A stretch of 64,000 nucleotides of DNA from Polynucleobacter sp. MWH-Berg-3C6. GTDB taxonomy: Bacteria > Pseudomonadota > Gammaproteobacteria > Burkholderiales > Burkholderiaceae. Positions 1-9,782 of the stretch are shown here, one piece after another. The stretch covers positions 62,001 through 126,000 of the forward strand of contig NZ_JACVPN010000003.1 of the NCBI RefSeq assembly GCF_018881855.1. The letters are read 5' to 3'. Under the pieces are notes generated by a model, which saw nothing but the letters and a program-made list of their open reading frames with translations, had not been told where the DNA came from and did no database searches. The position numbers were made by a program, and so were the translations under genes. How positions within the stretch are numbered: the stretch's first letter is position 1; each line of letters opens with the position of its first letter.

Positions 1-830
1 GCCCTGTAGTGAGAAGCTTCCCAATGGTTCCTGGAATCGATTTTGCTGGTGAGGTGATAGAGAGTACTAGTCCAGACTTCAAAGTGGGAGAGATGGTGCT
101 CCTAAATGGCTGGGGAGTGGGCGAGGGACATTGGGGTGGTTTGGCCCAGCAGGCCAGAGTTAAGGCCGACTGGTTAATTCCACTTCCTAAGGGGTTTACA
201 GCTAAGCAAGCGCTGGCAATCGGTACAGCGGGGTACACCGCCATGCTGTGTGTCATGGCTTTGCAAAAGCATGGTCTTAAGCCGAGTGATGGCGAGGTAT
301 TGGTAACTGGTGCAGCAGGTGGGGTTGGAAGCTTTGCAATCACCTTATTAAGCAAGCTCGGCTTTACCGTTGTTGCTAGTACCGGCCGAATGGCTGAGGC
401 GGATTATTTAAAGAAATTGGGTGCCGCTGAAGTGATTGATCGCGCTACTTTATCTGCCCCAGGTAAACCTTTGGCAAAAGAGCGTTGGGCTGCAGTAGTC
501 GATAGCGTTGGTAGCCATACCCTGGCCAATGCTTGCGCACAAACCAAGAGTGATGGCGCGGTAGCTGCTTGTGGACTTGCTCAAGGCATGGACTTTCCAT
601 CCAGTGTTGCGCCATTTATTTTGCGTGGCGTAACTCTCTATGGCATCAATAGCGTAACCGTGCCGCGTGCAAAACGGATTGCTGCTTATGAGCAATTGCG
701 TAAATTAGTTGATCTAAAAACTTTAGATGAAATCTCTCATGAAATTACTTTAGAAGAATCTCTAAAGTATGCGCAAGAGTTAATGGCCGGTAATGTACGT
801 GGTCGCTTAATTGTGGATGTGAATAAGTAA
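1..830 (+). CDS. acuI: Acrylyl-CoA reductase / YhdH-type quinone oxidoreductase (5' end outside window)
   Basis: NADPH-dependent medium-chain dehydrogenase/reductase of the AcuI/YhdH family, which reduces acryloyl-CoA to propionyl-CoA in the cytoplasm. The frame is open to the first base of the window (codons begin at base 3). The visible protein starts in the middle of the catalytic domain with the family motif VRSFPMVPGIDFAG, so about 55-60 N-terminal residues lie upstream. The Rossmann nucleotide motif VTGAAGGVGSFA is near visible residue 100, and the C-terminus is complete at the TAA at 828-830. The GTG at base 9 is an internal Val codon, not a start. The family assignment is firm; the exact substrate in this organism is inferred. 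Confidence 0.88.
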   Translation, partial: PVVRSFPMVPGIDFAGEVIESTSPDFKVGEMVLLNGWGVGEGHWGGLAQQARVKADWLIPLPKGFTAKQALAIGTAGYTAMLCVMALQKHGLKPSDGEVLVTGAAGGVGSFAITLLSKLGFTVVASTGRMAEADYLKKLGAAEVIDRATLSAPGKPLAKERWAAVVDSVGSHTLANACAQTKSDGAVAACGLAQGMDFPSSVAPFILRGVTLYGINSVTVPRAKRIAAYEQLRKLVDLKTLDEISHEITLEESLKYAQELMAGNVRGRLIVDVNK

Positions 831-842
831 GAAACGATCAAT

Positions 843-1019
843 TTATTCTGGTGCTTGAGGTTTGCGTGTATTTAGCTTAGACCAAACCTCAAGCTTTTCA
901 GGATTAGAAAGATCAGACCAATCTGCAATTTCAGTAAGCGTGCGATAGCATCCGCGGCAGTAACCATTCTCGGGATTGATATCGCACCAATTGATGCAAG
1001 GTGATGGGACAGTTGTCAA
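843..1019 (-). CDS. DUF1289 small cysteine-rich protein
   Basis: I translated this 58-residue frame by hand; it is below usual length cut-offs. It has the full DUF1289 pattern: SPCINWCDINPENGYCRGC, then RTLTEIADWSDLS, with the four cysteines spaced C-x3-C-x8-C-x2-C, probably a metal site. The function of the family is unknown. The only usable start is TTG at 1019: an in-frame stop lies a few codons upstream (1038-1040) and there is no ATG. An AGG sits seven bases before the TTG. The gene is divergent from the metallo-hydrolase at 1059 and ends 12 bp after acuI, so it converges with acuI. Coding is very likely; the start is moderately sure. Confidence 0.8.
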   Translation of the reverse strand: MTTVPSPCINWCDINPENGYCRGCYRTLTEIADWSDLSNPEKLEVWSKLNTRKPQAPE

Positions 1020-1058
1020 AATAAACCTAATCGCAATTCAACAGAAAAAGTTCAAATC

Positions 1059-2144
1059 ATGAGCACTCAAAATCAGGCAAAAGCAGAAAGTGCTATTCAT
1101 TATCCATTAGGAGAGGCGCTTCCTGAGCTTGGAAGCACTATTGAGATTGCCCCAGGGGTTCGTTGGCTCAGAATGAAGCTGCCATTTGCCTTGGATCACA
1201 TTAATCTCTGGCTTCTACGGGATGAAATCGATGGCATTGCAGGATGGACGATAGTAGATTGCGGTATTGCGAATGATGAGACTAAGGCTTCGTGGGAAAA
1301 GATTTTTGCGACTCAGTTAGATGGTCTGCCAGTTCTGAGGGTGCTCGTGACGCATATGCATCCAGATCACGTCGGTTTATCACAATGGTTATGTGAGAAA
1401 TGGAATGCGCCTTTGTGGATCTCCATGACTGATTTTTTAACCGCTCAGTGGCTAAGCTGCAAAGAGGGTGGGGCTGCCATTGGAGCGCGTGCCGGCGGCG
1501 GTGGATCTGCAGATCATTTTCAAAAACATGGTTTAACTACACCAGAAGATTTAGAAAAAATTCGGGCGCGTAGTAATTACTACAGCAATATGGTTCCAGG
1601 CGTGCCTCGCCAATATCGTCGCATTATGGATGGTGAGCATATTTTGATTGGCGGAAAAAATTGGCAGGTCATCATGGGGTATGGACACGCACCAGAACAT
1701 GCCTCACTTTTTTGCAAAGACTTAGGGGTATTGATTTCTGGAGATATGCTCTTGCCGCGTATCTCAACGAATGTCAGCGTTTTTGATGCTGACCCAGATG
1801 CTGATCCATTAGGACTCTATTTGGATTCGCTGGATGAATATTTGCCTCTACCTGATGACACCTTAGTGTTGCCATCACATGGCAAGCCATTTACGGGAAT
1901 GAAGCCACGTATCGCGCAACTGAAAGCGCATCATGATGAGCGCTTGGCGGATACGCTTGGTGCATGTAAAAAACCGGCACATGCTAGAGAGATAGTGCCG
2001 GTTTTATTTAAGCGTGAATTAGATATTCATCAGCTTACTTTTGCTATGGGTGAAGCTATTGCCCATCTGAATTACCTACTTCGTCGAGGAAAGTTGGATC
2101 GCCGGCTTTGCGAGGACGGCGTGTTGAGGTTTTCCGTGGTTTAG
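1059..2144 (+). CDS. MBL-fold metallo-hydrolase
   Basis: Metallo-beta-lactamase superfamily hydrolase of 361 residues. The metal-binding motif HMHPDH is at residues 99-104. A second histidine segment (YGHAPEH) is near residue 208, an Asp in the SGDMLL segment near 228, and a final His in LPSHGKPF near 273. The C-terminal third (about 290-361) resembles the winged-helix extension of the group that includes hydroxyacylglutathione-hydrolase-like and LACTB2-like proteins. The substrate cannot be read from the sequence; thioester or phosphodiester hydrolysis are both possible. The last 89 bp overlap the convergent phaM-like gene, and both products look genuine across the overlap. Confidence 0.85.
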   Translation: MSTQNQAKAESAIHYPLGEALPELGSTIEIAPGVRWLRMKLPFALDHINLWLLRDEIDGIAGWTIVDCGIANDETKASWEKIFATQLDGLPVLRVLVTHMHPDHVGLSQWLCEKWNAPLWISMTDFLTAQWLSCKEGGAAIGARAGGGGSADHFQKHGLTTPEDLEKIRARSNYYSNMVPGVPRQYRRIMDGEHILIGGKNWQVIMGYGHAPEHASLFCKDLGVLISGDMLLPRISTNVSVFDADPDADPLGLYLDSLDEYLPLPDDTLVLPSHGKPFTGMKPRIAQLKAHHDERLADTLGACKKPAHAREIVPVLFKRELDIHQLTFAMGEAIAHLNYLLRRGKLDRRLCEDGVLRFSVV

Positions 2145-2511
2145 CCTTCACGCTGCTTGTTTTGGTTTTTGACTCTTCGTTTGGGGCTGTTGCGGCGGTG
2201 CTCGCTGCGGATACCGCATCTCCAAATGACTTTAGGGCCATCATGGTGGCATGCTGTACCTCAAGGCCCTGAATAGTGGACTTGAGAATGTTGAGGTTGA
2301 GATTTAGCCAATTCTCAACGCTTTTGAGGTCCTTGATGCGCTTTTCTAGTTCATCAATGTCCAGCCCTGGAAAGGCTGAGGCAAAGCCGCCAGCGGCTTT
2401 AGAGGCATCTGCAGTGAAGGGAAATTGGCCAGCTTGACCTGCAGCACCTTGTCCCCACATGGTTTTAAACATTTCAAGGCTTTGATTAAATTCTGGAATT
2501 GTTCCAAACAT
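2056..2511 (-). CDS. phaM: PhaM-like polyhydroxyalkanoate granule-associated protein
   Basis: A 151-residue protein of the PhaM family, known in Cupriavidus necator as an activator of PHA synthase that links granules to nucleoid DNA. The central conserved part, KSVENWLNLNLNILKSTIQG (about 84-103), is the diagnostic segment. An N-terminal helix-rich half precedes it, and a Lys/Arg/Ser/Thr-rich tail (KPRKTSTRRPRK) resembles the AAKP/histone-like tails that bind DNA. A GGAG Shine-Dalgarno lies before ATG 2511. The 3' end overlaps the metallo-hydrolase by 89 bp. No PHA synthase gene lies in the window, so the PHA role rests on family knowledge. Confidence 0.82.
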   Translation of the reverse strand: MFGTIPEFNQSLEMFKTMWGQGAAGQAGQFPFTADASKAAGGFASAFPGLDIDELEKRIKDLKSVENWLNLNLNILKSTIQGLEVQHATMMALKSFGDAVSAASTAATAPNEESKTKTSSVKAKPRKTSTRRPRKAGDPTFLDEVGNSDGQ

Positions 2512-2585
2512 ACCTACTCCGGGTTAAATGAAAAGTGGCTTTTCCAATAGAATAAGGGATTCTAGAGATTTATCCCGGTTAATCA

Positions 2586-3650
2586 ATGCAATCTAATGGT
2601 ATTTCCCAGCCTTACACCCGTGGTCAGGCGCTTCCCGAGCTGCTAAAGCAGCGCATCCTGATTTTGGATGGCGCCATGGGCACCATGATTCAGCAATATA
2701 AATTGACTGAGGCTGACTATCGAGGTTTGCCTGGCAATACTCGATTTGCTGATCATCCTGGAGATATCAAAGGCAACAACGAACTCTTGGTTTTGACCCA
2801 GCCGCAAATTATTAGCAAGATACATGAGCAATATTTGGATGCTGGCGCTGACATCATTGAAACCAATACTTTTGGTGCCACCTCGGTTGCTCAAGAGGAT
2901 TACAAAATGGCCGGGCTGGCGCGTGAGATGAATGAGGTTTCCGCAAAGCTTGCTCGCGCAGCTTGTGAAAAATACAGCACTGCTGATAAACCCCGTTTTG
3001 CTGCTGGAGCAATTGGTCCTACACCAAAGACGGCAAGTATTTCTCCGGATGTAAATGACCCGGGCGCGCGTAATGTCACCTTTGATGCATTGCGTACTTC
3101 TTATCGTGAACAGATTGAAGGTTTGTTTGCTGGAGGCGTAGATTTATTTTTGGTTGAAACTATTTTTGACACGCTCAATGCTAAAGCGGCATTGTTTGCA
3201 TTAGATGAATTCTTTGAAGAGACAGGCGAACGTTTGCCGGTAATGATCTCTGGAACAGTAACGGATGCCTCCGGACGAATTCTTTCTGGCCAAACAGTTG
3301 AGGCGTTTTGGAACAGCTTGCGCCATATTAAGCCCCTCACATTTGGTCTGAACTGTGCACTAGGCGCAGCTTTGATGCGCCCTTATATTGCTGAGCTCTC
3401 ACGTATTTGTGATGCAGCAATTTCTTGTTACCCCAATGCCGGATTGCCCAATCCGATGAGTGATACCGGCTTTGATGAAACGCCTGACATTACTTCAAGC
3501 TTAGTCGATGGTTTTGCTAAGGATGGACTAGTGAACTTGGTTGGTGGTTGCTGTGGAACTACTCCTGATCACATCCGTGCAATTGCCAATGCAGTTGCGA
3601 AACGCAAACCACGCGCTTTTTATCGCGAAGATTCTGAGGCGGTAGCATGA
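2586..3650 (+). CDS. metH: Methionine synthase, homocysteine-binding half (split MetH)
   Basis: A 354-residue homocysteine S-methyltransferase domain. It carries the N-terminal [11 protein letters not shown] motif and the zinc-binding cysteines in FGLNCALGA (about 255) and VGGCCGTTP (about 322). It corresponds to the first module of the single-chain E. coli MetH. The next gene starts inside its stop (ATGA, 3647-3650) and supplies the folate, cobalamin and reactivation modules, so the two polypeptides together make a complete cobalamin-dependent methionine synthase. This two-gene arrangement is usual in Burkholderiales and is not a frameshift: the C-terminal tail has a normal end, and the second gene has its own start. 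I see no cobalamin or SAM riboswitch upstream. Confidence 0.95.
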   Translation: MQSNGISQPYTRGQALPELLKQRILILDGAMGTMIQQYKLTEADYRGLPGNTRFADHPGDIKGNNELLVLTQPQIISKIHEQYLDAGADIIETNTFGATSVAQEDYKMAGLAREMNEVSAKLARAACEKYSTADKPRFAAGAIGPTPKTASISPDVNDPGARNVTFDALRTSYREQIEGLFAGGVDLFLVETIFDTLNAKAALFALDEFFEETGERLPVMISGTVTDASGRILSGQTVEAFWNSLRHIKPLTFGLNCALGAALMRPYIAELSRICDAAISCYPNAGLPNPMSDTGFDETPDITSSLVDGFAKDGLVNLVGGCCGTTPDHIRAIANAVAKRKPRAFYREDSEAVA

Positions 3651-6397
3651 GTAAGTTAGATAAAAAAGCAATGCCTGCAATGAAGCTCTCTGGTCTGGAG
3701 TCATTTAACGTTACGCCAGATGTTGGTTTTGTGAATATTGGTGAGCGCACTAACGTTACAGGCTCTAAAGCATTTGCTCGCATGATTTTGAATAATCAAT
3801 TTGATGAGGCACTCGCAGTAGCGCGCCAACAAGTTGAAAATGGTGCCCAGGTTATCGACATCAATATGGATGAGGCGATGCTAGATTCTGAGGCGGCTAT
3901 GGTGCGCTTCTTAAATCTCATTGCTTCTGAGCCTGATATTGCTCGGGTTCCAATCATGATTGACTCCTCCAAGTGGAGTGTGATTGAGGCTGGCCTGAAA
4001 TGTATTCAAGGTAAGCCAATTGTGAATTCAATCTCCCTAAAAGAGGGTGAAGAACCTTTCAGAAAGCAGGCGCGTTTAATTCGTCGTTATGGCGCTGCTT
4101 CTGTGGTGATGGCTTTTGATGAGGTAGGCCAAGCTGATACATTCAAGCGCAAAACAGAAATTTGCCAACGTTGCTATGACATCTTGGTGAATGAAATCGG
4201 CTTCCCCGCAGAAGATATTATTTTTGACCCGAATATTTTTGCTATTGCCACTGGTATTGAAGAGCACGATAACTATGCGGTCGACTTTATTAATGCCACC
4301 CGTTGGATAAAAGAAAATCTTCCGGGCGCCAAGGTCAGTGGCGGTGTCTCAAACGTTAGCTTCTCATTCCGCGGCAATGATCGCGTGCGCGAAGCTATTC
4401 ATACGGTGTTTTTGTATCACGCGATTCAAGCTGGTATGGATATGGGCATCGTGAATGCTGGTCAGCTGGGCGTCTATGCCGATTTGGATCCAGAGCTGCG
4501 TGAGCGCGTTGAGGATGTGGTTCTCAACCGCTTTAAAGAGAAAGATGGCAAAACACCAACTGAGCGTTTATTAGACATCGCCGATCAATTTAAAGGTGGT
4601 GGCGCTAAGCAGGTAGAGAACTTGGTATGGCGTGAGGCGCTAGTACGCGAACGCTTAACGCATGCACTAGTCCACGGCATCACGACATTTATCGAAGAAG
4701 ATACAGAAGAGCTACGCGCAGAAATTATGGGCTCAGGTGGTAGGCCAATTGAGGTGATTGAAGGTCCACTCATGGATGGCATGAATGTCGTCGGTGATTT
4801 ATTCGGTGCCGGAAAAATGTTTTTACCTCAAGTGGTAAAGAGTGCGCGGGTCATGAAGCAAGCCGTTGCTATTCTGATTCCTTATATTGAGGAAGAGAAG
4901 CGTCAACATGTTGCTGCTGGTGGTGAAGCTAAGGCTAAGGGCAAGATCTTGATGGCTACTGTGAAAGGTGACGTACACGATATTGGTAAAAATATTGTGA
5001 CCGTGGTCTTGCAATGTAATAACTTTGAAGTTGCCAATATGGGTGTGATGGTTCCTTGCGCTGAGATTTTGAAGCGAGCCAAGGAAGAAAATGCCGATAT
5101 TGTTGGTCTTTCTGGCTTGATTACACCATCACTTGAGGAAATGACTTATGTTGCTCAAGAGATGCAGCGTGACGATTATTTCCGTGAACGTCAGATCCCA
5201 TTGATGATTGGTGGAGCAACAACCTCGCGTGTACATACTGCTGTAAAGATTGCCCCCCATTACGATGGGCCCGTGGTTTATGTACCAGACGCATCTCGCT
5301 CTGTATCGGTTGCCTCAAGTTTGCTTTCTGATGAGAGTGCCAAGAAATTTATTCAAGACTTACGCGATGATTACGTGCGTATTCGTGAGCAGCATGCTAA
5401 TAAAAAAGCGGCACCAACTATTTCTTTAGAAGCGGCTCGTAAAAATCGCGAGCTCATTAATTGGTCTTCTTATGTTCCAGAAAAACCAAAATTTATTGGC
5501 CGCCGCGTATTTAAAAACTTTGCACTAAGCGATATTGCTAAATATATTGACTGGACACCATTCTTTCAGACTTGGGACCTCGCTGGTAAGTTTCCGGCTA
5601 TTTTGGATGATGAAGTTGTGGGCGTTGAAGCGCGCAAAGTGTACGAAGACGCCAAGGTATTGCTCGATAAATTGATTAAAGGTCAGTGGTTACAAGCTGA
5701 TGCAGTAGTCGCCTTCTATCCTGCCAATACGATTGGTGACGATATCGTTTTATATAGCGATGAGGCGCGCGAACATCCACTCTTCGTGTGGCATAACCTG
5801 CGCCAACAGGCTGAGCGTCCAGTGGTTGATGGAGTGCGCAGACCTAACCGTTCTTTGGCAGACTATGTTGCTCCAAAAGATTCTGGTGTTGCTGATTACC
5901 TGGGCTGTTTTGCGGTTACAACTGGCCATGGTGTCGAGAAGAAAGTTGCAGAGTTCCAGGCTAAGCACGATGACTACAGCGCGATTATGTTGAAGGCCTT
6001 GGCTGATCGCTTGGCTGAAGCATTTGCCGAGCTTATGCATCACCGTGTGCGCACTGATTTATGGGGTTATGCCACAGATGAGATTTTGACAAACGATCAA
6101 ATGATCAATGAAGAGTACCGCGGTATTCGTCCTGCACCCGGATATCCGGCATGCCCAGCCCATGAAGTCAAAAAAGATCTACTGAGAGTGATGGGTTCTG
6201 AAGATATTGGTATGACCCTAACTGAATCAATGGCCATGAACCCAGCTTCTAGCGTAAGCGGTTTTTATCTCGCCCATCCAGATGCGCGCTATTTCAATGT
6301 TGGAAAAATCTCAGTCGATCAGATTGAAGATTTGGCTAAACGTCGTGGCGAGTCTGTCGAAGACGTACGCCGTCAATTGGCAAGCTTAATAGACTAA
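3647..6397 (+). CDS. metH: Methionine synthase, folate/cobalamin/reactivation half (split MetH)
   Basis: A 916-residue protein that completes methionine synthase. Order of modules: pterin-binding barrel (about 10-290, with [14 protein letters not shown] near the start), cobalamin cap helices (about 330-430), B12-binding Rossmann domain with DVHDIGKN at 442-449 (His444 is the cobalt ligand), and a C-terminal AdoMet activation domain with [13 protein letters not shown] near 825-837. It transfers methyl from methyltetrahydrofolate through cobalamin to homocysteine held by the upstream partner. Translation is probably coupled to the upstream gene through the ATGA overlap. It ends 4 bp inside the convergent DUF1840 gene. 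All catalytic motifs are intact. Confidence 0.96.
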   Translation: MSKLDKKAMPAMKLSGLESFNVTPDVGFVNIGERTNVTGSKAFARMILNNQFDEALAVARQQVENGAQVIDINMDEAMLDSEAAMVRFLNLIASEPDIARVPIMIDSSKWSVIEAGLKCIQGKPIVNSISLKEGEEPFRKQARLIRRYGAASVVMAFDEVGQADTFKRKTEICQRCYDILVNEIGFPAEDIIFDPNIFAIATGIEEHDNYAVDFINATRWIKENLPGAKVSGGVSNVSFSFRGNDRVREAIHTVFLYHAIQAGMDMGIVNAGQLGVYADLDPELRERVEDVVLNRFKEKDGKTPTERLLDIADQFKGGGAKQVENLVWREALVRERLTHALVHGITTFIEEDTEELRAEIMGSGGRPIEVIEGPLMDGMNVVGDLFGAGKMFLPQVVKSARVMKQAVAILIPYIEEEKRQHVAAGGEAKAKGKILMATVKGDVHDIGKNIVTVVLQCNNFEVANMGVMVPCAEILKRAKEENADIVGLSGLITPSLEEMTYVAQEMQRDDYFRERQIPLMIGGATTSRVHTAVKIAPHYDGPVVYVPDASRSVSVASSLLSDESAKKFIQDLRDDYVRIREQHANKKAAPTISLEAARKNRELINWSSYVPEKPKFIGRRVFKNFALSDIAKYIDWTPFFQTWDLAGKFPAILDDEVVGVEARKVYEDAKVLLDKLIKGQWLQADAVVAFYPANTIGDDIVLYSDEAREHPLFVWHNLRQQAERPVVDGVRRPNRSLADYVAPKDSGVADYLGCFAVTTGHGVEKKVAEFQAKHDDYSAIMLKALADRLAEAFAELMHHRVRTDLWGYATDEILTNDQMINEEYRGIRPAPGYPACPAHEVKKDLLRVMGSEDIGMTLTESMAMNPASSVSGFYLAHPDARYFNVGKISVDQIEDLAKRRGESVEDVRRQLASLID

Positions 6398-6711
6398 ACG
6401 CCCCACATCACGGGTTCATCTTTGGCTTTGGCCTGCTTCATTAGTTCTAGGAATGGATACGCCCGCTGCCCAAGGCGATCAGTCAGCTTTGATTTTTCAT
6501 TAGATTCTTTGCTTTCATCCTGCGCCTTGGAGCGGTCCTCAAGGTCTTTGAGGATGGCAGTCTCTAGGGCTGTAATAAGCGCAGGGAGATGCTCAACTGT
6601 GAGGATTCCGCGGGGCTCTAGCGGACGGCCCAAAATATCGAAGATCCGTTTGGTCAGATCCGCCAGCATAATGACGTCTGGACCAGCTTTTGAGCGAAAT
6701 TGATAGATCAT
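6394..6711 (-). CDS. DUF1840 family protein
   Basis: A 105-residue soluble protein of the betaproteobacterial DUF1840 family; its function is not known. It starts [18 protein letters not shown], typical of the family, and has a charged Lys/Glu/Asp-rich middle (about 60-80) that is probably a linker before a short C-terminal part ending EPVMWGV. It is convergent with metH (4 bp overlap of stop codons) and divergent from argS, with 35 bp between starts. A weak TAAGCT hexamer lies exactly six bases before the ATG (6718-6723 on the minus strand), in the same place as the leaderless-type -10 boxes elsewhere in this window. Confidence 0.8.
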   Translation of the reverse strand: MIYQFRSKAGPDVIMLADLTKRIFDILGRPLEPRGILTVEHLPALITALETAILKDLEDRSKAQDESKESNEKSKLTDRLGQRAYPFLELMKQAKAKDEPVMWGV

Positions 6712-6746
6712 TTCAATAGCTTACCACCTGATAAACTCACTCTTCT

Positions 6747-8474
6747 ATGTTGTTAACCAATAAAAATCGTTTAATTGAGATGCTTGGCAGCGCGCTTGGG
6801 AGTCTTGCTCAGGAACGCGGCTTAGACCAACCACCTCCACCACGTTTAGAGCGCCCTAAGGCGGTTGATCACGGTGACGTCGCTTGCAATATTGCACTTC
6901 AGTTATCTAAGGCTTGGAAGCTCAATCCGAGAGAGCTGGCCCAGGCTTTAGTAGATCGCCTACAAAAAGAGAGCGGGTTTGACCAGCTAATTACTTCATG
7001 TGAAATAGCGGGGCCTGGATTTATCAATTTCCGCTTAAGTAACGCTGCTAAAACAGCAGTAGTCAATGAGATCCTGACGGAAGGCACTCATTTTGGCGAG
7101 CTACCAAAAGGGAATGCTCCAGTAGCCAGCGCCATGATTGAATTCGTTTCGGCAAATCCTACAGGCCCATTGCATGTTGGTCACGGCAGACAAGCTGCAC
7201 TTGGCGATGCGCTAGCAAATTTATTAGCCACCCAGGGAATCAAAGTACATCGTGAGTTTTATTACAACGATGCTGGTGTGCAAATCGCTAATCTGGCCTT
7301 ATCGGTTCAAGCCCGTTTAAATGGCTTAAAGCCTGGCGATGCAGCTTGGCCAGAGCAGGCTTATAACGGTGAATATATTGCCGAGATTGCTGCCGCTTTT
7401 GAGGCCTCTCCACAATATCAAGAGGATCTCGAAGCCATCCGCCAATTTGCAGTTGCTTATTTACGCAATGAGCAAGATATCGATTTAAAAACCTTCGGCG
7501 TTCAATTTGATTGCTACTACCTAGAGTCCTCTTTATATACCGATGGTAGTGTTGCGCAAATTGTCGGTGACTTACAGAGCATTGGTAAGACCTATGAGTC
7601 TGAAGGCGCATTGTGGTTAAAAACTACAGATGATGGCGATGATAAAGATCGCGTCATGCGCAAGTCAGATGGCAGTTTTACTTATTTTGTTCCTGATGTG
7701 GCATATCACACCAGTAAGTGGAATCGTGGTTTCCATAAAGTGATTAATGTACAGGGAAGTGATCACCATGGCACGATAGCCCGCGTCCGCTCTGGTTTGC
7801 AAGGCGTGGCGCAAAAGCGTGGCTGGGATATTCCGAAGACTTATCCAGATTATGTGCTGCATAAGATGGTGACCGTGATGCGTCATGGTGAAGAGGTGAA
7901 GATTTCTAAACGTGCAGGTTCATATGTCACTGTGCGTGATTTAGTAGAGTGGTCGGGTGGCGTGACCCCTGAAATGACCCCTGAAGAAAGAGAATTGGCA
8001 TTGCAACGCGGCCGTGATGCAGTCCGCTTTTTCTTGATCTCACGTAAAGCGGATACTGAATTTGTATTTGATATTGATCTAGCCTTACAGCAAAATGACG
8101 AGAACCCAGTGTTTTATGTTCAGTATGCTCATGCGCGTATCAACTCGATCTTGCAACAGTGGGGCGGACAGATTTCTGATTTAGCCTCAGCCGATTTGTC
8201 TTTATTACAAAGCAAAGCATCAGACCATTTATTGCGTCGTTTAGCTGAGTACCCTGAGGTGCTTACTGATGCTGCAGCTGAGCTAGCCCCCCATGCACTT
8301 GCCTTCTATTTGCGCGATCTTGCGGGGGATTTCCATACCTTCTATAACGCAGACCGCGTGCTAGTGGATGATCAGAATCTGAAGGCGGCTCGTTTGGCGC
8401 TACTATTAGCAACCCGTCAAGTGCTGCAAAATGGATTAAAAGTATTAGGGGTATCTGCACCCGTTAAGATGTAA
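6747..8474 (+). CDS. argS: Arginyl-tRNA synthetase
   Basis: Class I aminoacyl-tRNA synthetase that charges tRNA-Arg in the cytoplasm; 575 residues, the normal length. An N-terminal Add1-type domain (about 1-110) is followed by the catalytic core. The HIGH signature appears as HVGHGRQ near residue 143, preceded by SANPTGPL. The KMSKS loop appears as KISKRAG near 385. The C-terminal DALR anticodon-binding domain spans about 450-575 ([13 protein letters not shown] opens it). It heads a likely operon with the SPOR gene 38 bp downstream and dsbA. The upstream gap has a TAAACT hexamer nine bases before the ATG but no clear Shine-Dalgarno. Confidence 0.97.
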   Translation: MLLTNKNRLIEMLGSALGSLAQERGLDQPPPPRLERPKAVDHGDVACNIALQLSKAWKLNPRELAQALVDRLQKESGFDQLITSCEIAGPGFINFRLSNAAKTAVVNEILTEGTHFGELPKGNAPVASAMIEFVSANPTGPLHVGHGRQAALGDALANLLATQGIKVHREFYYNDAGVQIANLALSVQARLNGLKPGDAAWPEQAYNGEYIAEIAAAFEASPQYQEDLEAIRQFAVAYLRNEQDIDLKTFGVQFDCYYLESSLYTDGSVAQIVGDLQSIGKTYESEGALWLKTTDDGDDKDRVMRKSDGSFTYFVPDVAYHTSKWNRGFHKVINVQGSDHHGTIARVRSGLQGVAQKRGWDIPKTYPDYVLHKMVTVMRHGEEVKISKRAGSYVTVRDLVEWSGGVTPEMTPEERELALQRGRDAVRFFLISRKADTEFVFDIDLALQQNDENPVFYVQYAHARINSILQQWGGQISDLASADLSLLQSKASDHLLRRLAEYPEVLTDAAAELAPHALAFYLRDLAGDFHTFYNADRVLVDDQNLKAARLALLLATRQVLQNGLKVLGVSAPVKM

Positions 8475-8512
8475 TGGCGGCGTATGAAGTGAAAATGTAA
8501 GATGAGGAAATA

Positions 8513-9118
8513 ATGAAAAAACCGAATCAACAAACTGGCTTCATGAAGATTGATAGCAAAAATACCCAATATGGCGGCACTATCTTGGGTTTTGTATTGG
8601 GCTTAGGTGCAGGCTTAGGCATTGCTTTCGTGATTGCTTTCTACCTGTCGAAAAATACGCCTCAGGAAAGGCCTGGGGTACGCGCACCAAATTTACCTCT
8701 GACAATTAAGCCTTCGGCGGCTCCAGCTGAAGGCGAGCCGGCTGCACCAGTAGAGCAATTAGATTTGAATAAGCCTTTACAAGGAAAATCACAGGCACCT
8801 GCTGCATCTGACCCAATTGCTGATTTAGTAAATGGCAAGAAGCCAGCTGAAGCTGCGCCTGCAGCAGCGCCAAAATCAGATGCAATTTATTTCCTCCAAG
8901 TAGGTGCGTTTGTAAAGCGTGCTGATGCGGATGCACAAAAAGCCAATTTAGCAATTCAAGGAATTCAGGCGCAATTAAGTGAAGTCACTGCTGATGGGAA
9001 TACCTTGTGGCGCGTGCGTGTAGGGCCCTATAACAGCCCTGATGAGACCAATCCTGTGCGTGAAAAATTAAGCACCATGGGCATTAAACCAACCCTGATT
9101 AAATCCAGCAAATCATGA
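8513..9118 (+). CDS. SPOR-domain membrane protein (FtsN-like)
   Basis: A 201-residue single-pass inner-membrane protein. A short cytoplasmic N-terminus is followed by one transmembrane helix (about 24-45, GTILGFVLGLGAGLGIAFVI). An Ala/Pro-rich periplasmic linker follows (about 55-122). A C-terminal SPOR domain (about 123-201, IYFLQVGAFVKRADAD to the end) is of the kind that binds denuded peptidoglycan glycan at division sites. The layout matches short FtsN-like proteins, but the N-terminal FtsA/FtsQ contact motif of true FtsN is not evident, so I do not assign ftsN. It sits between argS and dsbA and overlaps dsbA by 4 bp (ATGA). Confidence 0.85.
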   Translation: MKKPNQQTGFMKIDSKNTQYGGTILGFVLGLGAGLGIAFVIAFYLSKNTPQERPGVRAPNLPLTIKPSAAPAEGEPAAPVEQLDLNKPLQGKSQAPAASDPIADLVNGKKPAEAAPAAAPKSDAIYFLQVGAFVKRADADAQKANLAIQGIQAQLSEVTADGNTLWRVRVGPYNSPDETNPVREKLSTMGIKPTLIKSSKS

Positions 9119-9762
9119 TTTCATACAGCAAAAGACTATTTACATTACTGACATTATTTTGTCTAAGCGGAATTGTTTCTGCGCAAGCTCAAAAGATTGA
9201 GGAAGGGTTTGATTACCGTATTCTTCCAATTGCTCAACCTGTTGAGACTAAGGGCAAGGTAGAGGTTATTGAATTTTTTTGGTACGGTTGCCCTCATTGC
9301 TATGACTTTGAGCCTGAGCTGAGCAGCTGGGTAAAGCGTCAGCCTAAGGATGTCGTTTTCCGCAGAGTACCAGTTGCGTTTCGTGATGACTTTATGCCGC
9401 ACAGCCAGTTGTTTTATGCGCTCGAGTCCCTGGGCAAGGGTGATGCTCTCAATGAGAAAGTCATGTATGCCATGCATAAAGAAAATAAGCGTCTTTTGAC
9501 CGAGTCAGAGATTGCAGATTGGGTTGCCTCTCAAGGGATTGATCGCAACACCTTTTTGGCTAGCTATCGATCTTTTGCTGTGATTTCTAAAGCCCGTGCA
9601 GCCAAACAAATGACAGAGTCCTACCGTATTGATGGTGTACCAACGATTGTGATGCAGGGTAAGTACGTTACATCACCTTCTATTGCTGGTACTAAGGCAA
9701 AGGCAATAGCAGTAATGGACTATCTCGAAGAAAAAATTCGCAAAGATAAATACAAGCAGTAA
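9115..9762 (+). CDS. dsbA: Periplasmic thiol:disulfide interchange protein DsbA
   Basis: A 215-residue periplasmic oxidase that introduces disulfides into exported proteins. The signal peptide covers about residues 1-25 (hydrophobic LFTLLTLFCLSGIVSA, cleavage near AQAQ). The thioredoxin-fold active site CPHC is at 59-62, within FFWYGCPHC. The helical insertion is present, and the cis-Pro loop reads GVPTIVM near 177-183. It is the DsbA/DsbL type usual in Burkholderiales. The ATG overlaps the SPOR gene stop. Its partner DsbB is not in the window. Confidence 0.93.
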   Translation: MISYSKRLFTLLTLFCLSGIVSAQAQKIEEGFDYRILPIAQPVETKGKVEVIEFFWYGCPHCYDFEPELSSWVKRQPKDVVFRRVPVAFRDDFMPHSQLFYALESLGKGDALNEKVMYAMHKENKRLLTESEIADWVASQGIDRNTFLASYRSFAVISKARAAKQMTESYRIDGVPTIVMQGKYVTSPSIAGTKAKAIAVMDYLEEKIRKDKYKQ

Positions 9763-9782
9763 TTATCTTTTTGGAGCTGCGC

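Noticed and set aside
2512..2585. Cobalamin or SAM riboswitch before metH
   Set aside because: The gap is only 74 bp and lacks the B12 box and any fold of the needed size.
2586..6397. metH as a frameshifted single gene
   Set aside because: The two halves have separate domains, a clean stop and an ATGA overlap; the split form is normal in Burkholderiales.
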